Shown piece after piece: positions 1 through 6,818 of a stretch of 22,409 nt of DNA (positions within the stretch are counted from its first letter, which is position 1; every line of letters starts with the position of its first letter). The translations under genes were made by a program, and so were the position numbers. Below the pieces are notes generated by a model that had not been told where the DNA came from, did not search any database, and saw only the letters and a list, made by a program, of their open reading frames with translations. This DNA is from Cytophagales bacterium (GTDB taxonomy: Bacteria > Bacteroidota > Bacteroidia > Cytophagales > ES-bin-26), in NCBI GenBank assembly GCA_014379925.1, contig JACMKY010000571.1, positions 1 through 22,409 on the forward strand, in the 5' to 3' direction.

Positions 1-474
1 ATGCTGCTCAACGCCCGTACGGACGAAAACGAAGCGTACCGGCTGCTTCAGCACGGCGGCCAGCAAATTCTGCGGAGCTTCGGAGTGGCAAAGCTGACCG
101 ACATTCCCCCGTCCTACTTCGATTGGATCGAACAGTTGCCCTCCTTCCTGCTGCTGGAAAACTACGTATTGGTGCACGCCGGGCTCAACTTCAAGCGGCC
201 CGATCCCTTCGCCGACGAGCGGGCGATGCGCTGGATCCGCGATTCTCCGGTGGATCCCGAATTGATCGGCCACCGGGTACTCGTCCACGGCCACACGCCC
301 ATCAAGCTGGAAAGCATTCAACGTCAGTTGACGCAGGAACCGGTTACGGAAATTAACCTCGACGGGGGATGCGTGTATTCCGAACGGGAGGGGCAGGGCT
401 ATTTGGTCGCCTTTGAGCTGGGGAGCCGGGCGTTGGTCGCCCAGAAGAACGCGGAGAAATTGCCGCCCGATTAG
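1..474 (+). CDS. Metallophosphoesterase (serine/threonine phosphatase-like), 3' part
   Basis: Carboxy-terminal part of a calcineurin-like phosphoesterase of the bacterial Ser/Thr protein phosphatase / diadenosine tetraphosphatase type; the 5' end lies outside the window. The first ATG is probably internal: in this family an M-L-x-N-A segment directly follows the GNHE metal-binding motif. Visible here are VHAGLN (residues 58-63 of the visible part) and VHGHTP (95-100), which supply metal-binding histidines, and INLDGGCVY (118-126), the usual end of the fold. The upstream GDxHG, GDxxDRG and GNHE blocks would lie before base 1. The family hydrolyses phosphate esters with a bimetal centre in the cytoplasm. 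Its substrate cannot be read from the sequence. It ends with TAG at 472-474 and is followed by about 250 bases without a gene. Confidence 0.88.
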   Translation: MLLNARTDENEAYRLLQHGGQQILRSFGVAKLTDIPPSYFDWIEQLPSFLLLENYVLVHAGLNFKRPDPFADERAMRWIRDSPVDPELIGHRVLVHGHTPIKLESIQRQLTQEPVTEINLDGGCVYSEREGQGYLVAFELGSRALVAQKNAEKLPPD

Positions 475-495
475 AAAACGGATCCCGAGACAGCA

Positions 496-510
496 AACCG
501 GGTGTCGGCT
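496..510. repeat. 15-base dispersed repeat, copy 1
   Basis: The sequence AACCGGGTGTCGGCT lies 22 bases after the phosphatase stop codon. An exact copy lies just after the purK stop codon at 3071-3085. No function is known to me, and chance cannot be excluded in GC-rich DNA. Confidence 0.4.
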
Positions 511-720
511 CCCTTCGCCTTGCCCGACCGAAAAACGCCGCGGACCAATTGCTTGGCTCGCCCAGTTGAACCCGCCTTCGTCTTCGGGCCGGACGTTTCG
601 CTGCCTTCGGGCAGAATCACCGGATTCTCGTCGGACCGCGCCTGGATGCCGAACAAGCATTGGGTAGGTCACGCGGTTTTTTACTGCGCGGGTGGTCGAT
701 CAGGATGAGCTCAGCTTCTG

Positions 721-1806
721 TCAACCCAGCCGGTCAATCCGGCCCTTTTCCAGCGCCTTTTCGGCAGTGGCGGCGAAGGCCCTCAGCAGGTGGATCAGCG
801 GGGCGAAACGGGCGTCCTGGGTGAGGCCCTTCCGGTAACGGGCGTAGATCTGTTGAATGATTACGGCCGTCTTGAACAGCCCGTACGCGTAATAGAAGAG
901 CAAATCCTTGATTTCCCGTCCGCTTCGGGCGGCGTAGTACTCGGCCACTTGCCCGCGGGTGAAGTTGCCGGGCAGTGCCGTAAGGCCGAACAGCCGCATC
1001 GGCTCGGGATCGGTTGCTTCAACCCAGTAGCTCAGGCAGGTACCCAGGTCCATCAACGGATCGCCCACCGTGGACAGCTCCCAGTCCAGGATGGCGGTGA
1101 TTTCGGTAAGGTCCGGGTTGAGCACCACGTTGTCGTACTTGAAGTCGTTGTGAAGGAAGCTCACGTACCGTTCGGGCGGCAGGTGGGTGCAAAGCCAGTC
1201 GGCAATGGTGTCCATGGCGGCGATGTCGTCGGTCTGGGCGGCCCGGTAGCGTTTGGTCCAGCCCTCCACCTGCCGCTGCGCGTAGCCGACGGGCTTGCCC
1301 ATGGCATTCAACCCCGTAGCCTCCAGGTCCACCGCGTGGATTTCGGCCAGGCTGTCGATCAACTTCTCCGACAGACGACGCATCACCCCGGGCGTCAGGG
1401 CTGGATTGTGCCCGGCAGGATGCCCGGCAGGATGTCGGACGTCTTCCGGGCGGAGGATCACGCCGCGCACCCGTTCCATCAGGTAGAACGGGGCCCCGAG
1501 CACCGAGGCGTTGCCGCAGTAAGCGACCGGCCGCGGGGCCTTCGGAAAGGCCTTGACCAACGCGGACAGCACCCGAAACTCCCGTTCCATGTCGTGTCCC
1601 GACTTGACGTTGGCTCCCAAGGGCGGACGGCGCAGCACGTACTCCTGGCCACCGAAGCGAATCAGGTAGGTCAGGTTGGAGAATCCACCCGGAAACTGCT
1701 GTATTTCCAGTTCACCGTTTTCGTTCAACTGGTCGGTCAAATAGGGCCGGAGCCGGGAGGCGTCCAGTTCTTCGCCGGTGCGGACGGATTGCGCCTGGTC
1801 TAGCAT
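721..1806 (-). CDS. Phosphotransferase family protein (APH / ACAD10-like)
   Basis: A 361-residue protein with the aminoglycoside phosphotransferase / choline kinase fold, closest in look to the ACAD10 kinase-domain group often found with acyl-CoA metabolism. The nucleotide-binding region is near 38-62 (FPGGFSNLTYLI, then YVLRRPPLG). The Brenner motif HNDFKYDN (219-226) holds catalytic D221 and N226, and ILDWELSTVGDP (239-250) holds the metal-binding D241. The ATG at 1804-1806 is preferred because the upstream reading frame (to 1848) runs into the repeat at 1817-1900 and has no family-like residues. Residues 125-132 are HPAG twice, from a 12-base tandem duplication at 1409-1432. These proteins phosphorylate small molecules; no resistance function should be assumed. 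It is a lone gene, divergent from purK. Confidence 0.88.
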   Translation of the reverse strand: MLDQAQSVRTGEELDASRLRPYLTDQLNENGELEIQQFPGGFSNLTYLIRFGGQEYVLRRPPLGANVKSGHDMEREFRVLSALVKAFPKAPRPVAYCGNASVLGAPFYLMERVRGVILRPEDVRHPAGHPAGHNPALTPGVMRRLSEKLIDSLAEIHAVDLEATGLNAMGKPVGYAQRQVEGWTKRYRAAQTDDIAAMDTIADWLCTHLPPERYVSFLHNDFKYDNVVLNPDLTEITAILDWELSTVGDPLMDLGTCLSYWVEATDPEPMRLFGLTALPGNFTRGQVAEYYAARSGREIKDLLFYYAYGLFKTAVIIQQIYARYRKGLTQDARFAPLIHLLRAFAATAEKALEKGRIDRLG

Positions 1807-1816
1807 AGGGAGTCGG

Positions 1817-1900
1817 TTTTTCACGCAAAGGGCACTAAAGAAACGCAAAGTAGGTTTTTCCTGGTGCGCTTTGCGAAACCTTCGCGTTCTTTGCGTGGAA
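1817..1900. repeat. CGCAAAG-rich inverted-repeat element
   Basis: An 84-base imperfect dyad in the divergent gap between the phosphotransferase gene and purK. The plus strand has ACGCAAAG at 1823-1830 and 1843-1850, and the reverse form CTTTGCG at 1869-1875 and 1889-1895. The outer ends (TTTTTCACGCAAAG and CTTTGCGTGGAA) pair with each other. I recall similar CGCAAAG/CTTTGCG strings scattered in many bacterial genomes, but could not check copy number here. It occupies the space where both divergent promoters should lie. Confidence 0.65.
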
Positions 1901-1925
1901 TCTACCCAACCCGCCGACCAGACCC

Positions 1926-3068
1926 ATGAATGCCTTGGACGCGAATTTCAAACTCGGTTTGCTCGGTGGCGGACAACTGGGCCGCATGCTGATTCAATCG
2001 GCCATTGATTTCAACCTGCACGTCTCCGTACTGGATGCCGACGCAGTGGCGCCGTGCCGGCCCCTGGCCCACGCATTCACGTTGGGCTCGCCCACTGATT
2101 TCGAGGCCGTGTACCGCTTCGGGCAGACCGTAGATATGCTCACCATTGAAATCGAAAACGTGAACGTGGAGGCGTTGGAGCGGTTGCAGGGCGAAGGCAA
2201 GCCCGTGTTTCCGCAGCCCGCCGTCATCCGGATTATTCAGGACAAGCGGGTGCAAAAGCAATTCTACCGCGACCACGGCCTTCCCACCGCCGACTTCGTG
2301 CTGACCAACGACCGCCAGGAGGTGCGGCAGCACACCCGTTTCCTGCCCGCTTTCCACAAGCTGGGCCGGGCGGGCTACGACGGGCACGGCGTGCAGCACC
2401 TGCGTTCAACGGCCGACCTGGACCGGGCCTTCGACGCGCCCGGCGTGTTGGAAAAAGCCGTGGACTTCGACCGCGAAATTTCCGTCATCGTGGCGCGCAA
2501 CGGCCGGGGGGAAGTGGCTTCCTTTCCGACGGTGGAACTGGTCTTTCATCCCGAACATCACCTGGTCGAGTACCTGTTTGCGCCTTCTTTCCTGCCCGTT
2601 GGCCTGCAACAAAGGGCCGAAGCCCTGGCCGTGCGAACGGCGGAGCACCTGGGCATCGTGGGCCTGCTGGCCGTGGAGATGTTCGTGACCAAAACGGGCG
2701 AACTGCTGGTGAACGAGGTCGCGCCGCGCCCCCACAACAGCGGTCACCACACCCTCCGGGCCAACTACACCTCGCAGTTCGAGCAGCACCTGCGCGCCAT
2801 CCTCCACCTCCCGCTCGGCGACCCGCGGGCGCACACGCCCGCCGCGATGGTGAACCTGCTGGGTGAAGCGGGCCACCACGGCGAAGCCCGCTACGAAGGA
2901 ATGGAAGCAATCCTGGCGATGAAAGGCGTGTATCCGCACCTCTACGGCAAGCGATTCACCAAGCCTTTCCGCAAGATGGGCCACGTCACGATTCTGGACG
3001 CCGACCCCGAATCGCTGAAGAAGAAGGTGGAGGCGGTAAAAAATGGACTGAAGGTGGTGAGTGAATAA
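1926..3068 (+). CDS. purK: 5-(carboxyamino)imidazole ribonucleotide synthase (PurK)
   Basis: PurK, 380 residues, the usual length. It uses ATP and bicarbonate to convert AIR to N5-CAIR in de novo purine synthesis, in the cytoplasm; PurE then isomerises the product. The N-terminal pre-ATP-grasp domain starts with LGLLGGGQLGRM (10-21), a family hallmark. EIENVNVEALERL and DKRVQKQFYRDHGLPT follow, leading into the ATP-grasp domain. The kinase-like centre (KLGRAGYDGHG, then EKAVDFDREISVI) and the C-terminal NEVAPRPHNSGHHT segment, with substrate-contact residues, are intact. purE is not in the window, so purK stands alone here. The start ATG at 1926 lies 25 bases after the CGCAAAG element. Assignment is firm. 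Confidence 0.97.
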   Translation: MNALDANFKLGLLGGGQLGRMLIQSAIDFNLHVSVLDADAVAPCRPLAHAFTLGSPTDFEAVYRFGQTVDMLTIEIENVNVEALERLQGEGKPVFPQPAVIRIIQDKRVQKQFYRDHGLPTADFVLTNDRQEVRQHTRFLPAFHKLGRAGYDGHGVQHLRSTADLDRAFDAPGVLEKAVDFDREISVIVARNGRGEVASFPTVELVFHPEHHLVEYLFAPSFLPVGLQQRAEALAVRTAEHLGIVGLLAVEMFVTKTGELLVNEVAPRPHNSGHHTLRANYTSQFEQHLRAILHLPLGDPRAHTPAAMVNLLGEAGHHGEARYEGMEAILAMKGVYPHLYGKRFTKPFRKMGHVTILDADPESLKKKVEAVKNGLKVVSE

Positions 3069-3070
3069 CC

Positions 3071-3085
3071 AACCGGGTGTCGGCT
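3071..3085. repeat. 15-base dispersed repeat, copy 2
   Basis: Exact second copy of AACCGGGTGTCGGCT (see 496-510), beginning 3 bases after the purK stop codon. Both copies are in the same orientation and follow the 3' end of a plus-strand gene. Confidence 0.4.
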
Positions 3086-3155
3086 TATCGACCGCTGGTG
3101 TTCCTGGACACGCCCCTTGGATTTCTCCGGCAAACTGATTATCCAGAGAGATGAC

Positions 3156-3234
3156 CAGGAGAACCGCGATCCTCCTTGATTCCTTCCTCTGATCAATCGT
3201 GGTTCCGATTACCGCGGTAATCAGGAGAACCGCG
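3156..3234. repeat. Direct repeat pair with a 16-base palindrome
   Basis: CAGGAGAACCGCG occurs at 3156-3168 and again at 3222-3234, 66 bases apart. Directly beside the second copy is a perfect 16-base palindrome, GATTACCGCGGTAATC (3207-3222). The element runs into the 3' end of the aminotransferase gene: the TGA stop (3221-3223) and the last few codons lie within it. It looks like a dispersed intergenic repeat, but copy number elsewhere is unknown. Confidence 0.5.
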
Positions 3235-4456
3235 CTACGGTCTGCGTTTCGGTTACGGGTTGTTTTCGTCCCGGATACTGGTTCAAGGCGACTTCCAGAC
3301 AGGTCATGGCCCGACTCAAATCCGGGCGGTTGAGCACGTAGGCGATGCGTACTTCGTCGGTGCCCAGACCGGGGGTGGCGTAGAAACCGGCGGCGGGTGC
3401 CATCATCAGGGTCTGGCCCTGGTAACGGAACGATTCGAGCAACCACTGGCAGAAACTTTCGGAACTGTCCACGGGCAGGCGGGCGATCACGTAGAAAGCG
3501 CCGCCGGGGTTGGGACAATACACCCCGTCCATCCGATTCAGCGTTTCCACCAGGAAGTCACGGCGGGATTCGTATTCCCGGTGTACACTGGCCAGGTAAG
3601 TCGGCGGTACGTCCAGGGCGGCTTCGGCGGCGATCTGGCCGTAGGTGGAGGGGCTGATGCGGGCTTGGGCGAATTTGAGGGCGGTTTCAATCACTGCCCG
3701 GTTGCGGCTCACCAGGGCCCCGATCCGCGCGCCGCACACGCTGTAGCGTTTGGAGGTGGAATCGATCAGCACCGCGTGTTCGTCCAGACCGGACAGGTTG
3801 AGGGCGGAAACGTGGCGTTTGCCGTCGTAGCAAAATTCCCGGTACACCTCGTCCACCAACAGGTACAGGTTGTGTTGCTGCACGATGGTTTTCAGCGTTT
3901 GCAGTTCGGCTTCCGAATAGAGGTAGCCCGTTGGGTTATTGGGATTACAGATGAGGATGCCCTTGGTACGGGGGGTAATGAGCCGTTCGAAGGTTTCGAT
4001 GGGCGGCAGCGCAAACGCGTCCTCAATGCGCGACGTGACGGGCTTGATCACTACGCCGGCGGTGTGCGCGAACCCGTTGAAGTTGGAATAAAAAGGTTCG
4101 GGAATGATGAGTTCGTCGCCCGGATCGAGGCAGGTCATGAAGGCAATCAGGATGGCCTCCGAGCAGCCCGTTGTAACCAAGATGTCCTCCGGCGTAACGG
4201 AGATGCCGAATTGGGCGTAGTACTGGACAAGTCGCCGCCGGTACGATTCCGTACCCGCCGAATGCGTATAAGCCAGCACGCGGATGTCGGCTTCCCGCAC
4301 GGCTTGCAGCATCGCCGCGGGCGTTTCAATGTCGGGCTGTCCGATGTTGAGGTGGTAAATCTTGACTCCGGTTTTGGCGGCCTGGGTGGCAAACGTCTCC
4401 AGCTTGCGAATGGGGGAAGCGGGCATTCGGGTGCCTTTGGCAGAAATCTGGGGCAT
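3221..4456 (-). CDS. Class I/II PLP-dependent aminotransferase
   Basis: A 411-residue fold-type I aminotransferase of the aspartate aminotransferase family. Seen motifs: YHLNIGQPDIETP (34-46) near the substrate site, NPNNPTG (171-177), DEVYREF (202-208) with the cofactor-contacting aspartate and tyrosine, and STSKRYSVCGARIG (233-246) with K236 as the PLP Schiff-base lysine. The start MPQISAKGTRMPASPIRKLE fits the family pattern, so the ATG at 4456 is kept. The amino-acid substrate cannot be fixed from sequence. The protein should end near NQYPGRK; the last dozen or so residues (QPVTETQTVARFS) run into the repeat at 3156-3234 and look like a late extension. It is transcribed away from the ArsR-type gene's terminator. 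Confidence 0.92.
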   Translation of the reverse strand: MPQISAKGTRMPASPIRKLETFATQAAKTGVKIYHLNIGQPDIETPAAMLQAVREADIRVLAYTHSAGTESYRRRLVQYYAQFGISVTPEDILVTTGCSEAILIAFMTCLDPGDELIIPEPFYSNFNGFAHTAGVVIKPVTSRIEDAFALPPIETFERLITPRTKGILICNPNNPTGYLYSEAELQTLKTIVQQHNLYLLVDEVYREFCYDGKRHVSALNLSGLDEHAVLIDSTSKRYSVCGARIGALVSRNRAVIETALKFAQARISPSTYGQIAAEAALDVPPTYLASVHREYESRRDFLVETLNRMDGVYCPNPGGAFYVIARLPVDSSESFCQWLLESFRYQGQTLMMAPAAGFYATPGLGTDEVRIAYVLNRPDLSRAMTCLEVALNQYPGRKQPVTETQTVARFS

Positions 4457-4535
4457 GCAGTGCGCGTTTTATCGTCCGTCAGCCGCGGGTGCTGGAACAA
4501 CCCGCAAGGTAGGAGGTAAAACCGGAATCATCAGC

Positions 4536-4588
4536 AAGAAAAGGGCGCGAAGGCCGAAATACCCGGTGGCATTCGGCCCTTCGCGCCC
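4536..4588 (-). terminator. Intrinsic terminator of the ArsR-type gene
   Basis: Left arm 4543-4558 and right arm 4572-4588 pair over 16 bp with one bulged base. Read on the minus strand, the hairpin starts 6 bases after the ArsR-type stop codon and is followed by CCCTTTTCTT, a U-rich tail. It separates that gene from the aminotransferase. Confidence 0.8.
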
Positions 4589-4594
4589 ACGCGG

Positions 4595-4882
4595 TCAGAA
4601 TTTGAGGATACCGCCGAAAAAGGACACGAACTCGTCCACTTTGCCTTTGTTGAGGAACAGGTTTACCGTGCGTCCGGTCTTTTCCGACTCCACCAGGCCG
4701 CTTTCCGTCAGCAGTTTGATGTGGTGCGAAATGGAGGGCTGAGCCAGCGAAGTCAGTCGCTGGGCCTCGGCACACGTGATGCGGCCCTGACGGGCGATTT
4801 CCTGCAAAATGCGCAGGCGGTTGCGGTCTCCAACGGCCTTGGCGGCTTTGGCAATGAATTTTTCATCCAATACGGCTAACAT
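4595..4882 (-). CDS. ArsR-family winged-helix transcriptional regulator
   Basis: A 95-residue protein consisting of one ArsR/SmtB-type winged helix-turn-helix. The order is typical: an N-terminal helix, DRNRLRILQEIARQGRITCAE (19-39), the recognition helix LAQPSISHHIKLLTESGLV (46-64), then the wing EKTGRTVNLFLN (67-78). Such proteins bind operator DNA as dimers and act mostly as repressors. The CxC-type metal site of arsenic or cadmium sensors is absent; C37 is the only cysteine, so the signal is unknown. No obvious target gene lies next to it: it sits 243 bases downstream of hipT on the same strand and has its own terminator, so it is probably a monocistronic unit that may regulate itself or a distant gene. 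Confidence 0.9.
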   Translation of the reverse strand: MLAVLDEKFIAKAAKAVGDRNRLRILQEIARQGRITCAEAQRLTSLAQPSISHHIKLLTESGLVESEKTGRTVNLFLNKGKVDEFVSFFGGILKF

Positions 4883-5125
4883 AGATTCAGAAATTTTAGG
4901 GTGATTTTATAGGTTTTAGTCAAGGTATTGCTTGGATTGACGTACTCAGACTGCCAATGGATGAACCAATCACCGGGGTGACCGACCAAAGCATAGTCTC
5001 AATACTGGATTTCAATGCACGAATTGATTGCCGGGGCACTCGCATCCTCCATCCGCGGGAGATGAGTGGTCGCTTTCTCTACGCGCAACCTATGAAAATA
5101 TTCTTTAAATTCCAAAAATTTAAAT

Positions 5126-6121
5126 TTAGTGATTCTTTCGGTGACGGTAGCCCAACCGCTGGATGCGTTCTCTTACCTGACCCAGGTACACGTTCTTGGT
5201 TTTTTCGCTCAGGAAAGAGCGCCGGATCATCTCGCCGACGGCTTCTTCCCGGGCGATGGTTTCTTCCAGGAACCGCAGCACCCGCTTCTCTGCCATTTCG
5301 ATGAGGAGGCCGAATTCGTGGAAATCATCCCAGGCGTAGTAGCCCCGCGCCGCGTAGCTGTCGGTCACGTAGTCGCCTTCGAAAAGATTGAGGGCCGTAT
5401 CCGGCTCCATCGGGGAGTGGATGCGGGTGTTGAGCAAGTCGTACGCCGGGGTGAGGTTATAACCGCCGTAGGTGTTGTTGCGGAGTACCGAGAAATTCTT
5501 CAGGTGCGCGTCGCCGTTGTGGATGAGGTAGTTGAACAGGACGATCTTGAAGAAATTTTCTACCTCCACCTTGTAGGTACTCAGGTGCGTTTTCAGGTGC
5601 CCGGCAACGCCTTGGTAGCTGTATTGGTATTTGTAGTCCTTGCCGTCTTTCTCCTCGGTTTTCTGGGCCACCTGCGCCATGTCTTCCTGCAAAAGCTTGG
5701 TGCCGTCGGGCAACAGATCGAAGCGCTTGGTGAGGTAGGCGTAGCTGCCGTCCTGGAAACGCATCATGGCGTTGTCGGCCGTGGGCAAGCCGAAAACCTG
5801 CCGGGCCAGCTGCATGGAAAAGTGCTCGTTGGCCGGGGCTTCTTCCAGGTTCTGGAACGGACCGTAGGGAACCGGTTTCAGGATAAAGGTTCCTCCTTCA
5901 TCGGTCAGTTCCAGTGCATCGCCCACCAGTTTGAGGGTGTGCTTGGTTTGCACGCCCGAGATCGAGATGCGGCTGGCCTGTGACATCCGCAGGTTGTATT
6001 CGGGCCGCGAGAAGGGCAGGACCGGATTCACCTTCCGACCCCCGAATACGCTTTGCAAACACTTCCGGCAGTACACGGGCGGTCCCTCCTTCAGGCAAGC
6101 CGGACAGTAACTCGTTCTCAT
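5126..6121 (-). CDS. hipT: HipT/HipA-like kinase toxin lacking the N-terminal subdomain
   Basis: A 331-residue HipA-fold Ser/Thr kinase, the likely toxin of a HipBST-type system. Seen: the glycine-rich-loop region RISISGVQTK (51-60) with an S-I-S pair at 53-55, the kind of site where HipT autophosphorylates; ILKP (80-83) with the ATP lysine K82; the catalytic loop HNGDAHLKNFS (201-211) with D204 and N209; and LTPAYDLL (223-230) with metal-binding D228. HipA of E. coli is about 440 residues; the missing N-terminal subdomain is the separate upstream gene, as in HipBST. Characterised kinases of this superfamily phosphorylate aminoacyl-tRNA synthetases (HipA GltX, HipT TrpS); the target here is unknown. 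Residues 6-21 carry C6xxC9 and C18xxC21, a possible small zinc knuckle. The start overlaps the hipS stop as ATGA, suggesting coupled translation. Confidence 0.88.
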   Translation of the reverse strand: MRTSYCPACLKEGPPVYCRKCLQSVFGGRKVNPVLPFSRPEYNLRMSQASRISISGVQTKHTLKLVGDALELTDEGGTFILKPVPYGPFQNLEEAPANEHFSMQLARQVFGLPTADNAMMRFQDGSYAYLTKRFDLLPDGTKLLQEDMAQVAQKTEEKDGKDYKYQYSYQGVAGHLKTHLSTYKVEVENFFKIVLFNYLIHNGDAHLKNFSVLRNNTYGGYNLTPAYDLLNTRIHSPMEPDTALNLFEGDYVTDSYAARGYYAWDDFHEFGLLIEMAEKRVLRFLEETIAREEAVGEMIRRSFLSEKTKNVYLGQVRERIQRLGYRHRKNH

Positions 6122-6447
6122 GCCTGGTTCGCCTCCCGGACGGTGATGGCCCCGATGGTTTCCGTGTGCGCGGTTTTGACCAGGCGGGTGAAATCGTCCT
6201 TTTCATCAATCCGCAGGGTCTTGCACTGGATTTCCTTGTTGGTACCCTCCGACAGCAGACCGTAGAAGAAGGCAAACAACGTATCGGATTGAAAACTGCG
6301 CTGGCTTTTCGGGAAAGACAAACTGATGGCGGGCTTGGCCCGGTTGCTGAAGTAACCTTCTTCGTAAACAAAGGTGTACCGTCCGTCCTGCTTGGTCAGG
6401 GTGCCCGCTAACTCTCCGTTCTGGTATACATTCGCTCGCTGCTCCAT
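6118..6447 (-). CDS. hipS: HipA N-terminal-domain protein (HipS-like antitoxin)
   Basis: A 109-residue protein matching the HipA N-terminal subdomain 1 alone: an opening strand pair (ANVYQNGELAGTLTKQDGRYTFVY), then ISLSFPKSQRSFQSDTLFAFFYGLLSEG, the part that in HipA precedes the kinase core. In characterised HipBST operons this free subdomain (HipS) is the antitoxin that blocks the kinase, while HipB boosts the effect and binds DNA; the same role is inferred here. The ATG at 6447 is chosen; a TTG two codons upstream (6453) is a weaker alternative. It lies 43 bases after hipB and overlaps hipT by 4 bases. The gap to hipB holds a 12-base tandem repeat. Confidence 0.82.
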   Translation of the reverse strand: MEQRANVYQNGELAGTLTKQDGRYTFVYEEGYFSNRAKPAISLSFPKSQRSFQSDTLFAFFYGLLSEGTNKEIQCKTLRIDEKDDFTRLVKTAHTETIGAITVREANQA

Positions 6448-6465
6448 GTTCAAGTCCGCCAGGGC

Positions 6466-6491
6466 TTGTTTACCGTTTGTTGTTTACCGTT
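6466..6491. repeat. Short tandem repeat between hipB and hipS
   Basis: TTGTTTACCGTT occurs at 6466-6477 and 6480-6491, period 14 bases. It fills part of the short gap between the hipB stop codon and the hipS start and could affect hipS translation; no more can be said. Confidence 0.5.
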
Positions 6492-6697
6492 CAACCCTTG
6501 TTGCTGATTTCAATTTTCAGGCCCAGCACGTCCAGGATCTTCATCAGCTGATGAATCCCCGGGTTGCCTTTTCCCCGCTCGATGTCAATCAGGCTGCGAA
6601 GGGAAACGCCGGCAATCTCCGCCAAATCCCCCTGGGTGATGCGAAGAAATTGACGACGATCCCGTATTTGCTGACCTACCGGCGCTATTAAATCCAT
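6491..6697 (-). CDS. hipB: HipB-like XRE-family helix-turn-helix regulator
   Basis: A 68-residue protein that is almost entirely a Cro/C1-type (XRE) helix-turn-helix: QQIRDRRQFLRITQGDLAEI (9-28), recognition helix region AGVSLRSLIDIERGKGNP (29-46), then GIHQLMKILDVLGLKIEI (47-64), a typical HipB ending. It should bind the operators upstream and repress the operon, and may help neutralise the toxin. The ATG at 6695-6697 is preferred; the frame extends upstream to 6748, but that stretch overlaps the proposed operator at 6730-6747 and looks non-coding. It is the first gene of hipB-hipS-hipT. Confidence 0.87.
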   Translation of the reverse strand: MDLIAPVGQQIRDRRQFLRITQGDLAEIAGVSLRSLIDIERGKGNPGIHQLMKILDVLGLKIEISNKG

Positions 6698-6729
6698 GGA
6701 GAATGGGTGCCTAAAAGTAGTTAAAATTG

Positions 6730-6747
6730 TGTGCATTATTTTGCACA
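6730..6747. promoter_or_regulatory. Proposed HipB operator O1
   Basis: TGTGCATTATTTTGCACA: TGTGCA and TGCACA are perfect inverted half-sites around an AT-rich centre. It lies 33 bases upstream of the hipB start and matches O2 (6801-6818) at 14 of 18 positions. Binding by HipB is inferred from position. Confidence 0.65.
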
Positions 6748-6800
6748 TTTACCTAATTATGTTCGAATGGGATAAATCGCCGCCGATAAAACGGCCACAA

Positions 6801-6818
6801 TACGCATTATATTGCATA
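6801..6818. promoter_or_regulatory. Proposed HipB operator O2
   Basis: TACGCATTATATTGCATA is an 18-base dyad with the same half-site spacing as O1; the centres are 71 bases apart. A further half-site-like ATGCGT follows at 6831-6836. Paired operators fit cooperative binding by HipB-type complexes. Confidence 0.6.

Noticed and set aside
790..1803. A 337-codon open frame on the plus strand opposite the phosphotransferase gene
   Set aside because: It is the antisense shadow of a gene with clear catalytic motifs; its translation is rich in G, V, H and Q with no family resemblance, as expected in GC-rich DNA.
721..1806. Antibiotic resistance by an aminoglycoside phosphotransferase
   Set aside because: The fold is shared, but the sequence looks like the ACAD10-type phosphotransferase group common in environmental bacteria; nothing indicates drug modification.
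1817..1900. A CRISPR array or tRNA-like structure in the CGCAAAG region
   Set aside because: The units are 7-8 bases, in both orientations, with irregular spacing; there are no equal spacers and no cloverleaf.
5104..5124. An 8-bp AT-only inverted repeat (TTTAAATT / AATTTAAA) after hipT
   Set aside because: It could be a weak terminator, but an all-A/T stem in an AT-rich patch is easily due to chance, so it is not listed as a feature.
4957..5304. A 115-codon plus-strand frame between the ArsR-type and hipT genes
   Set aside because: Its 3' half overlaps hipT antisense and the 5' half shows no recognisable domain.
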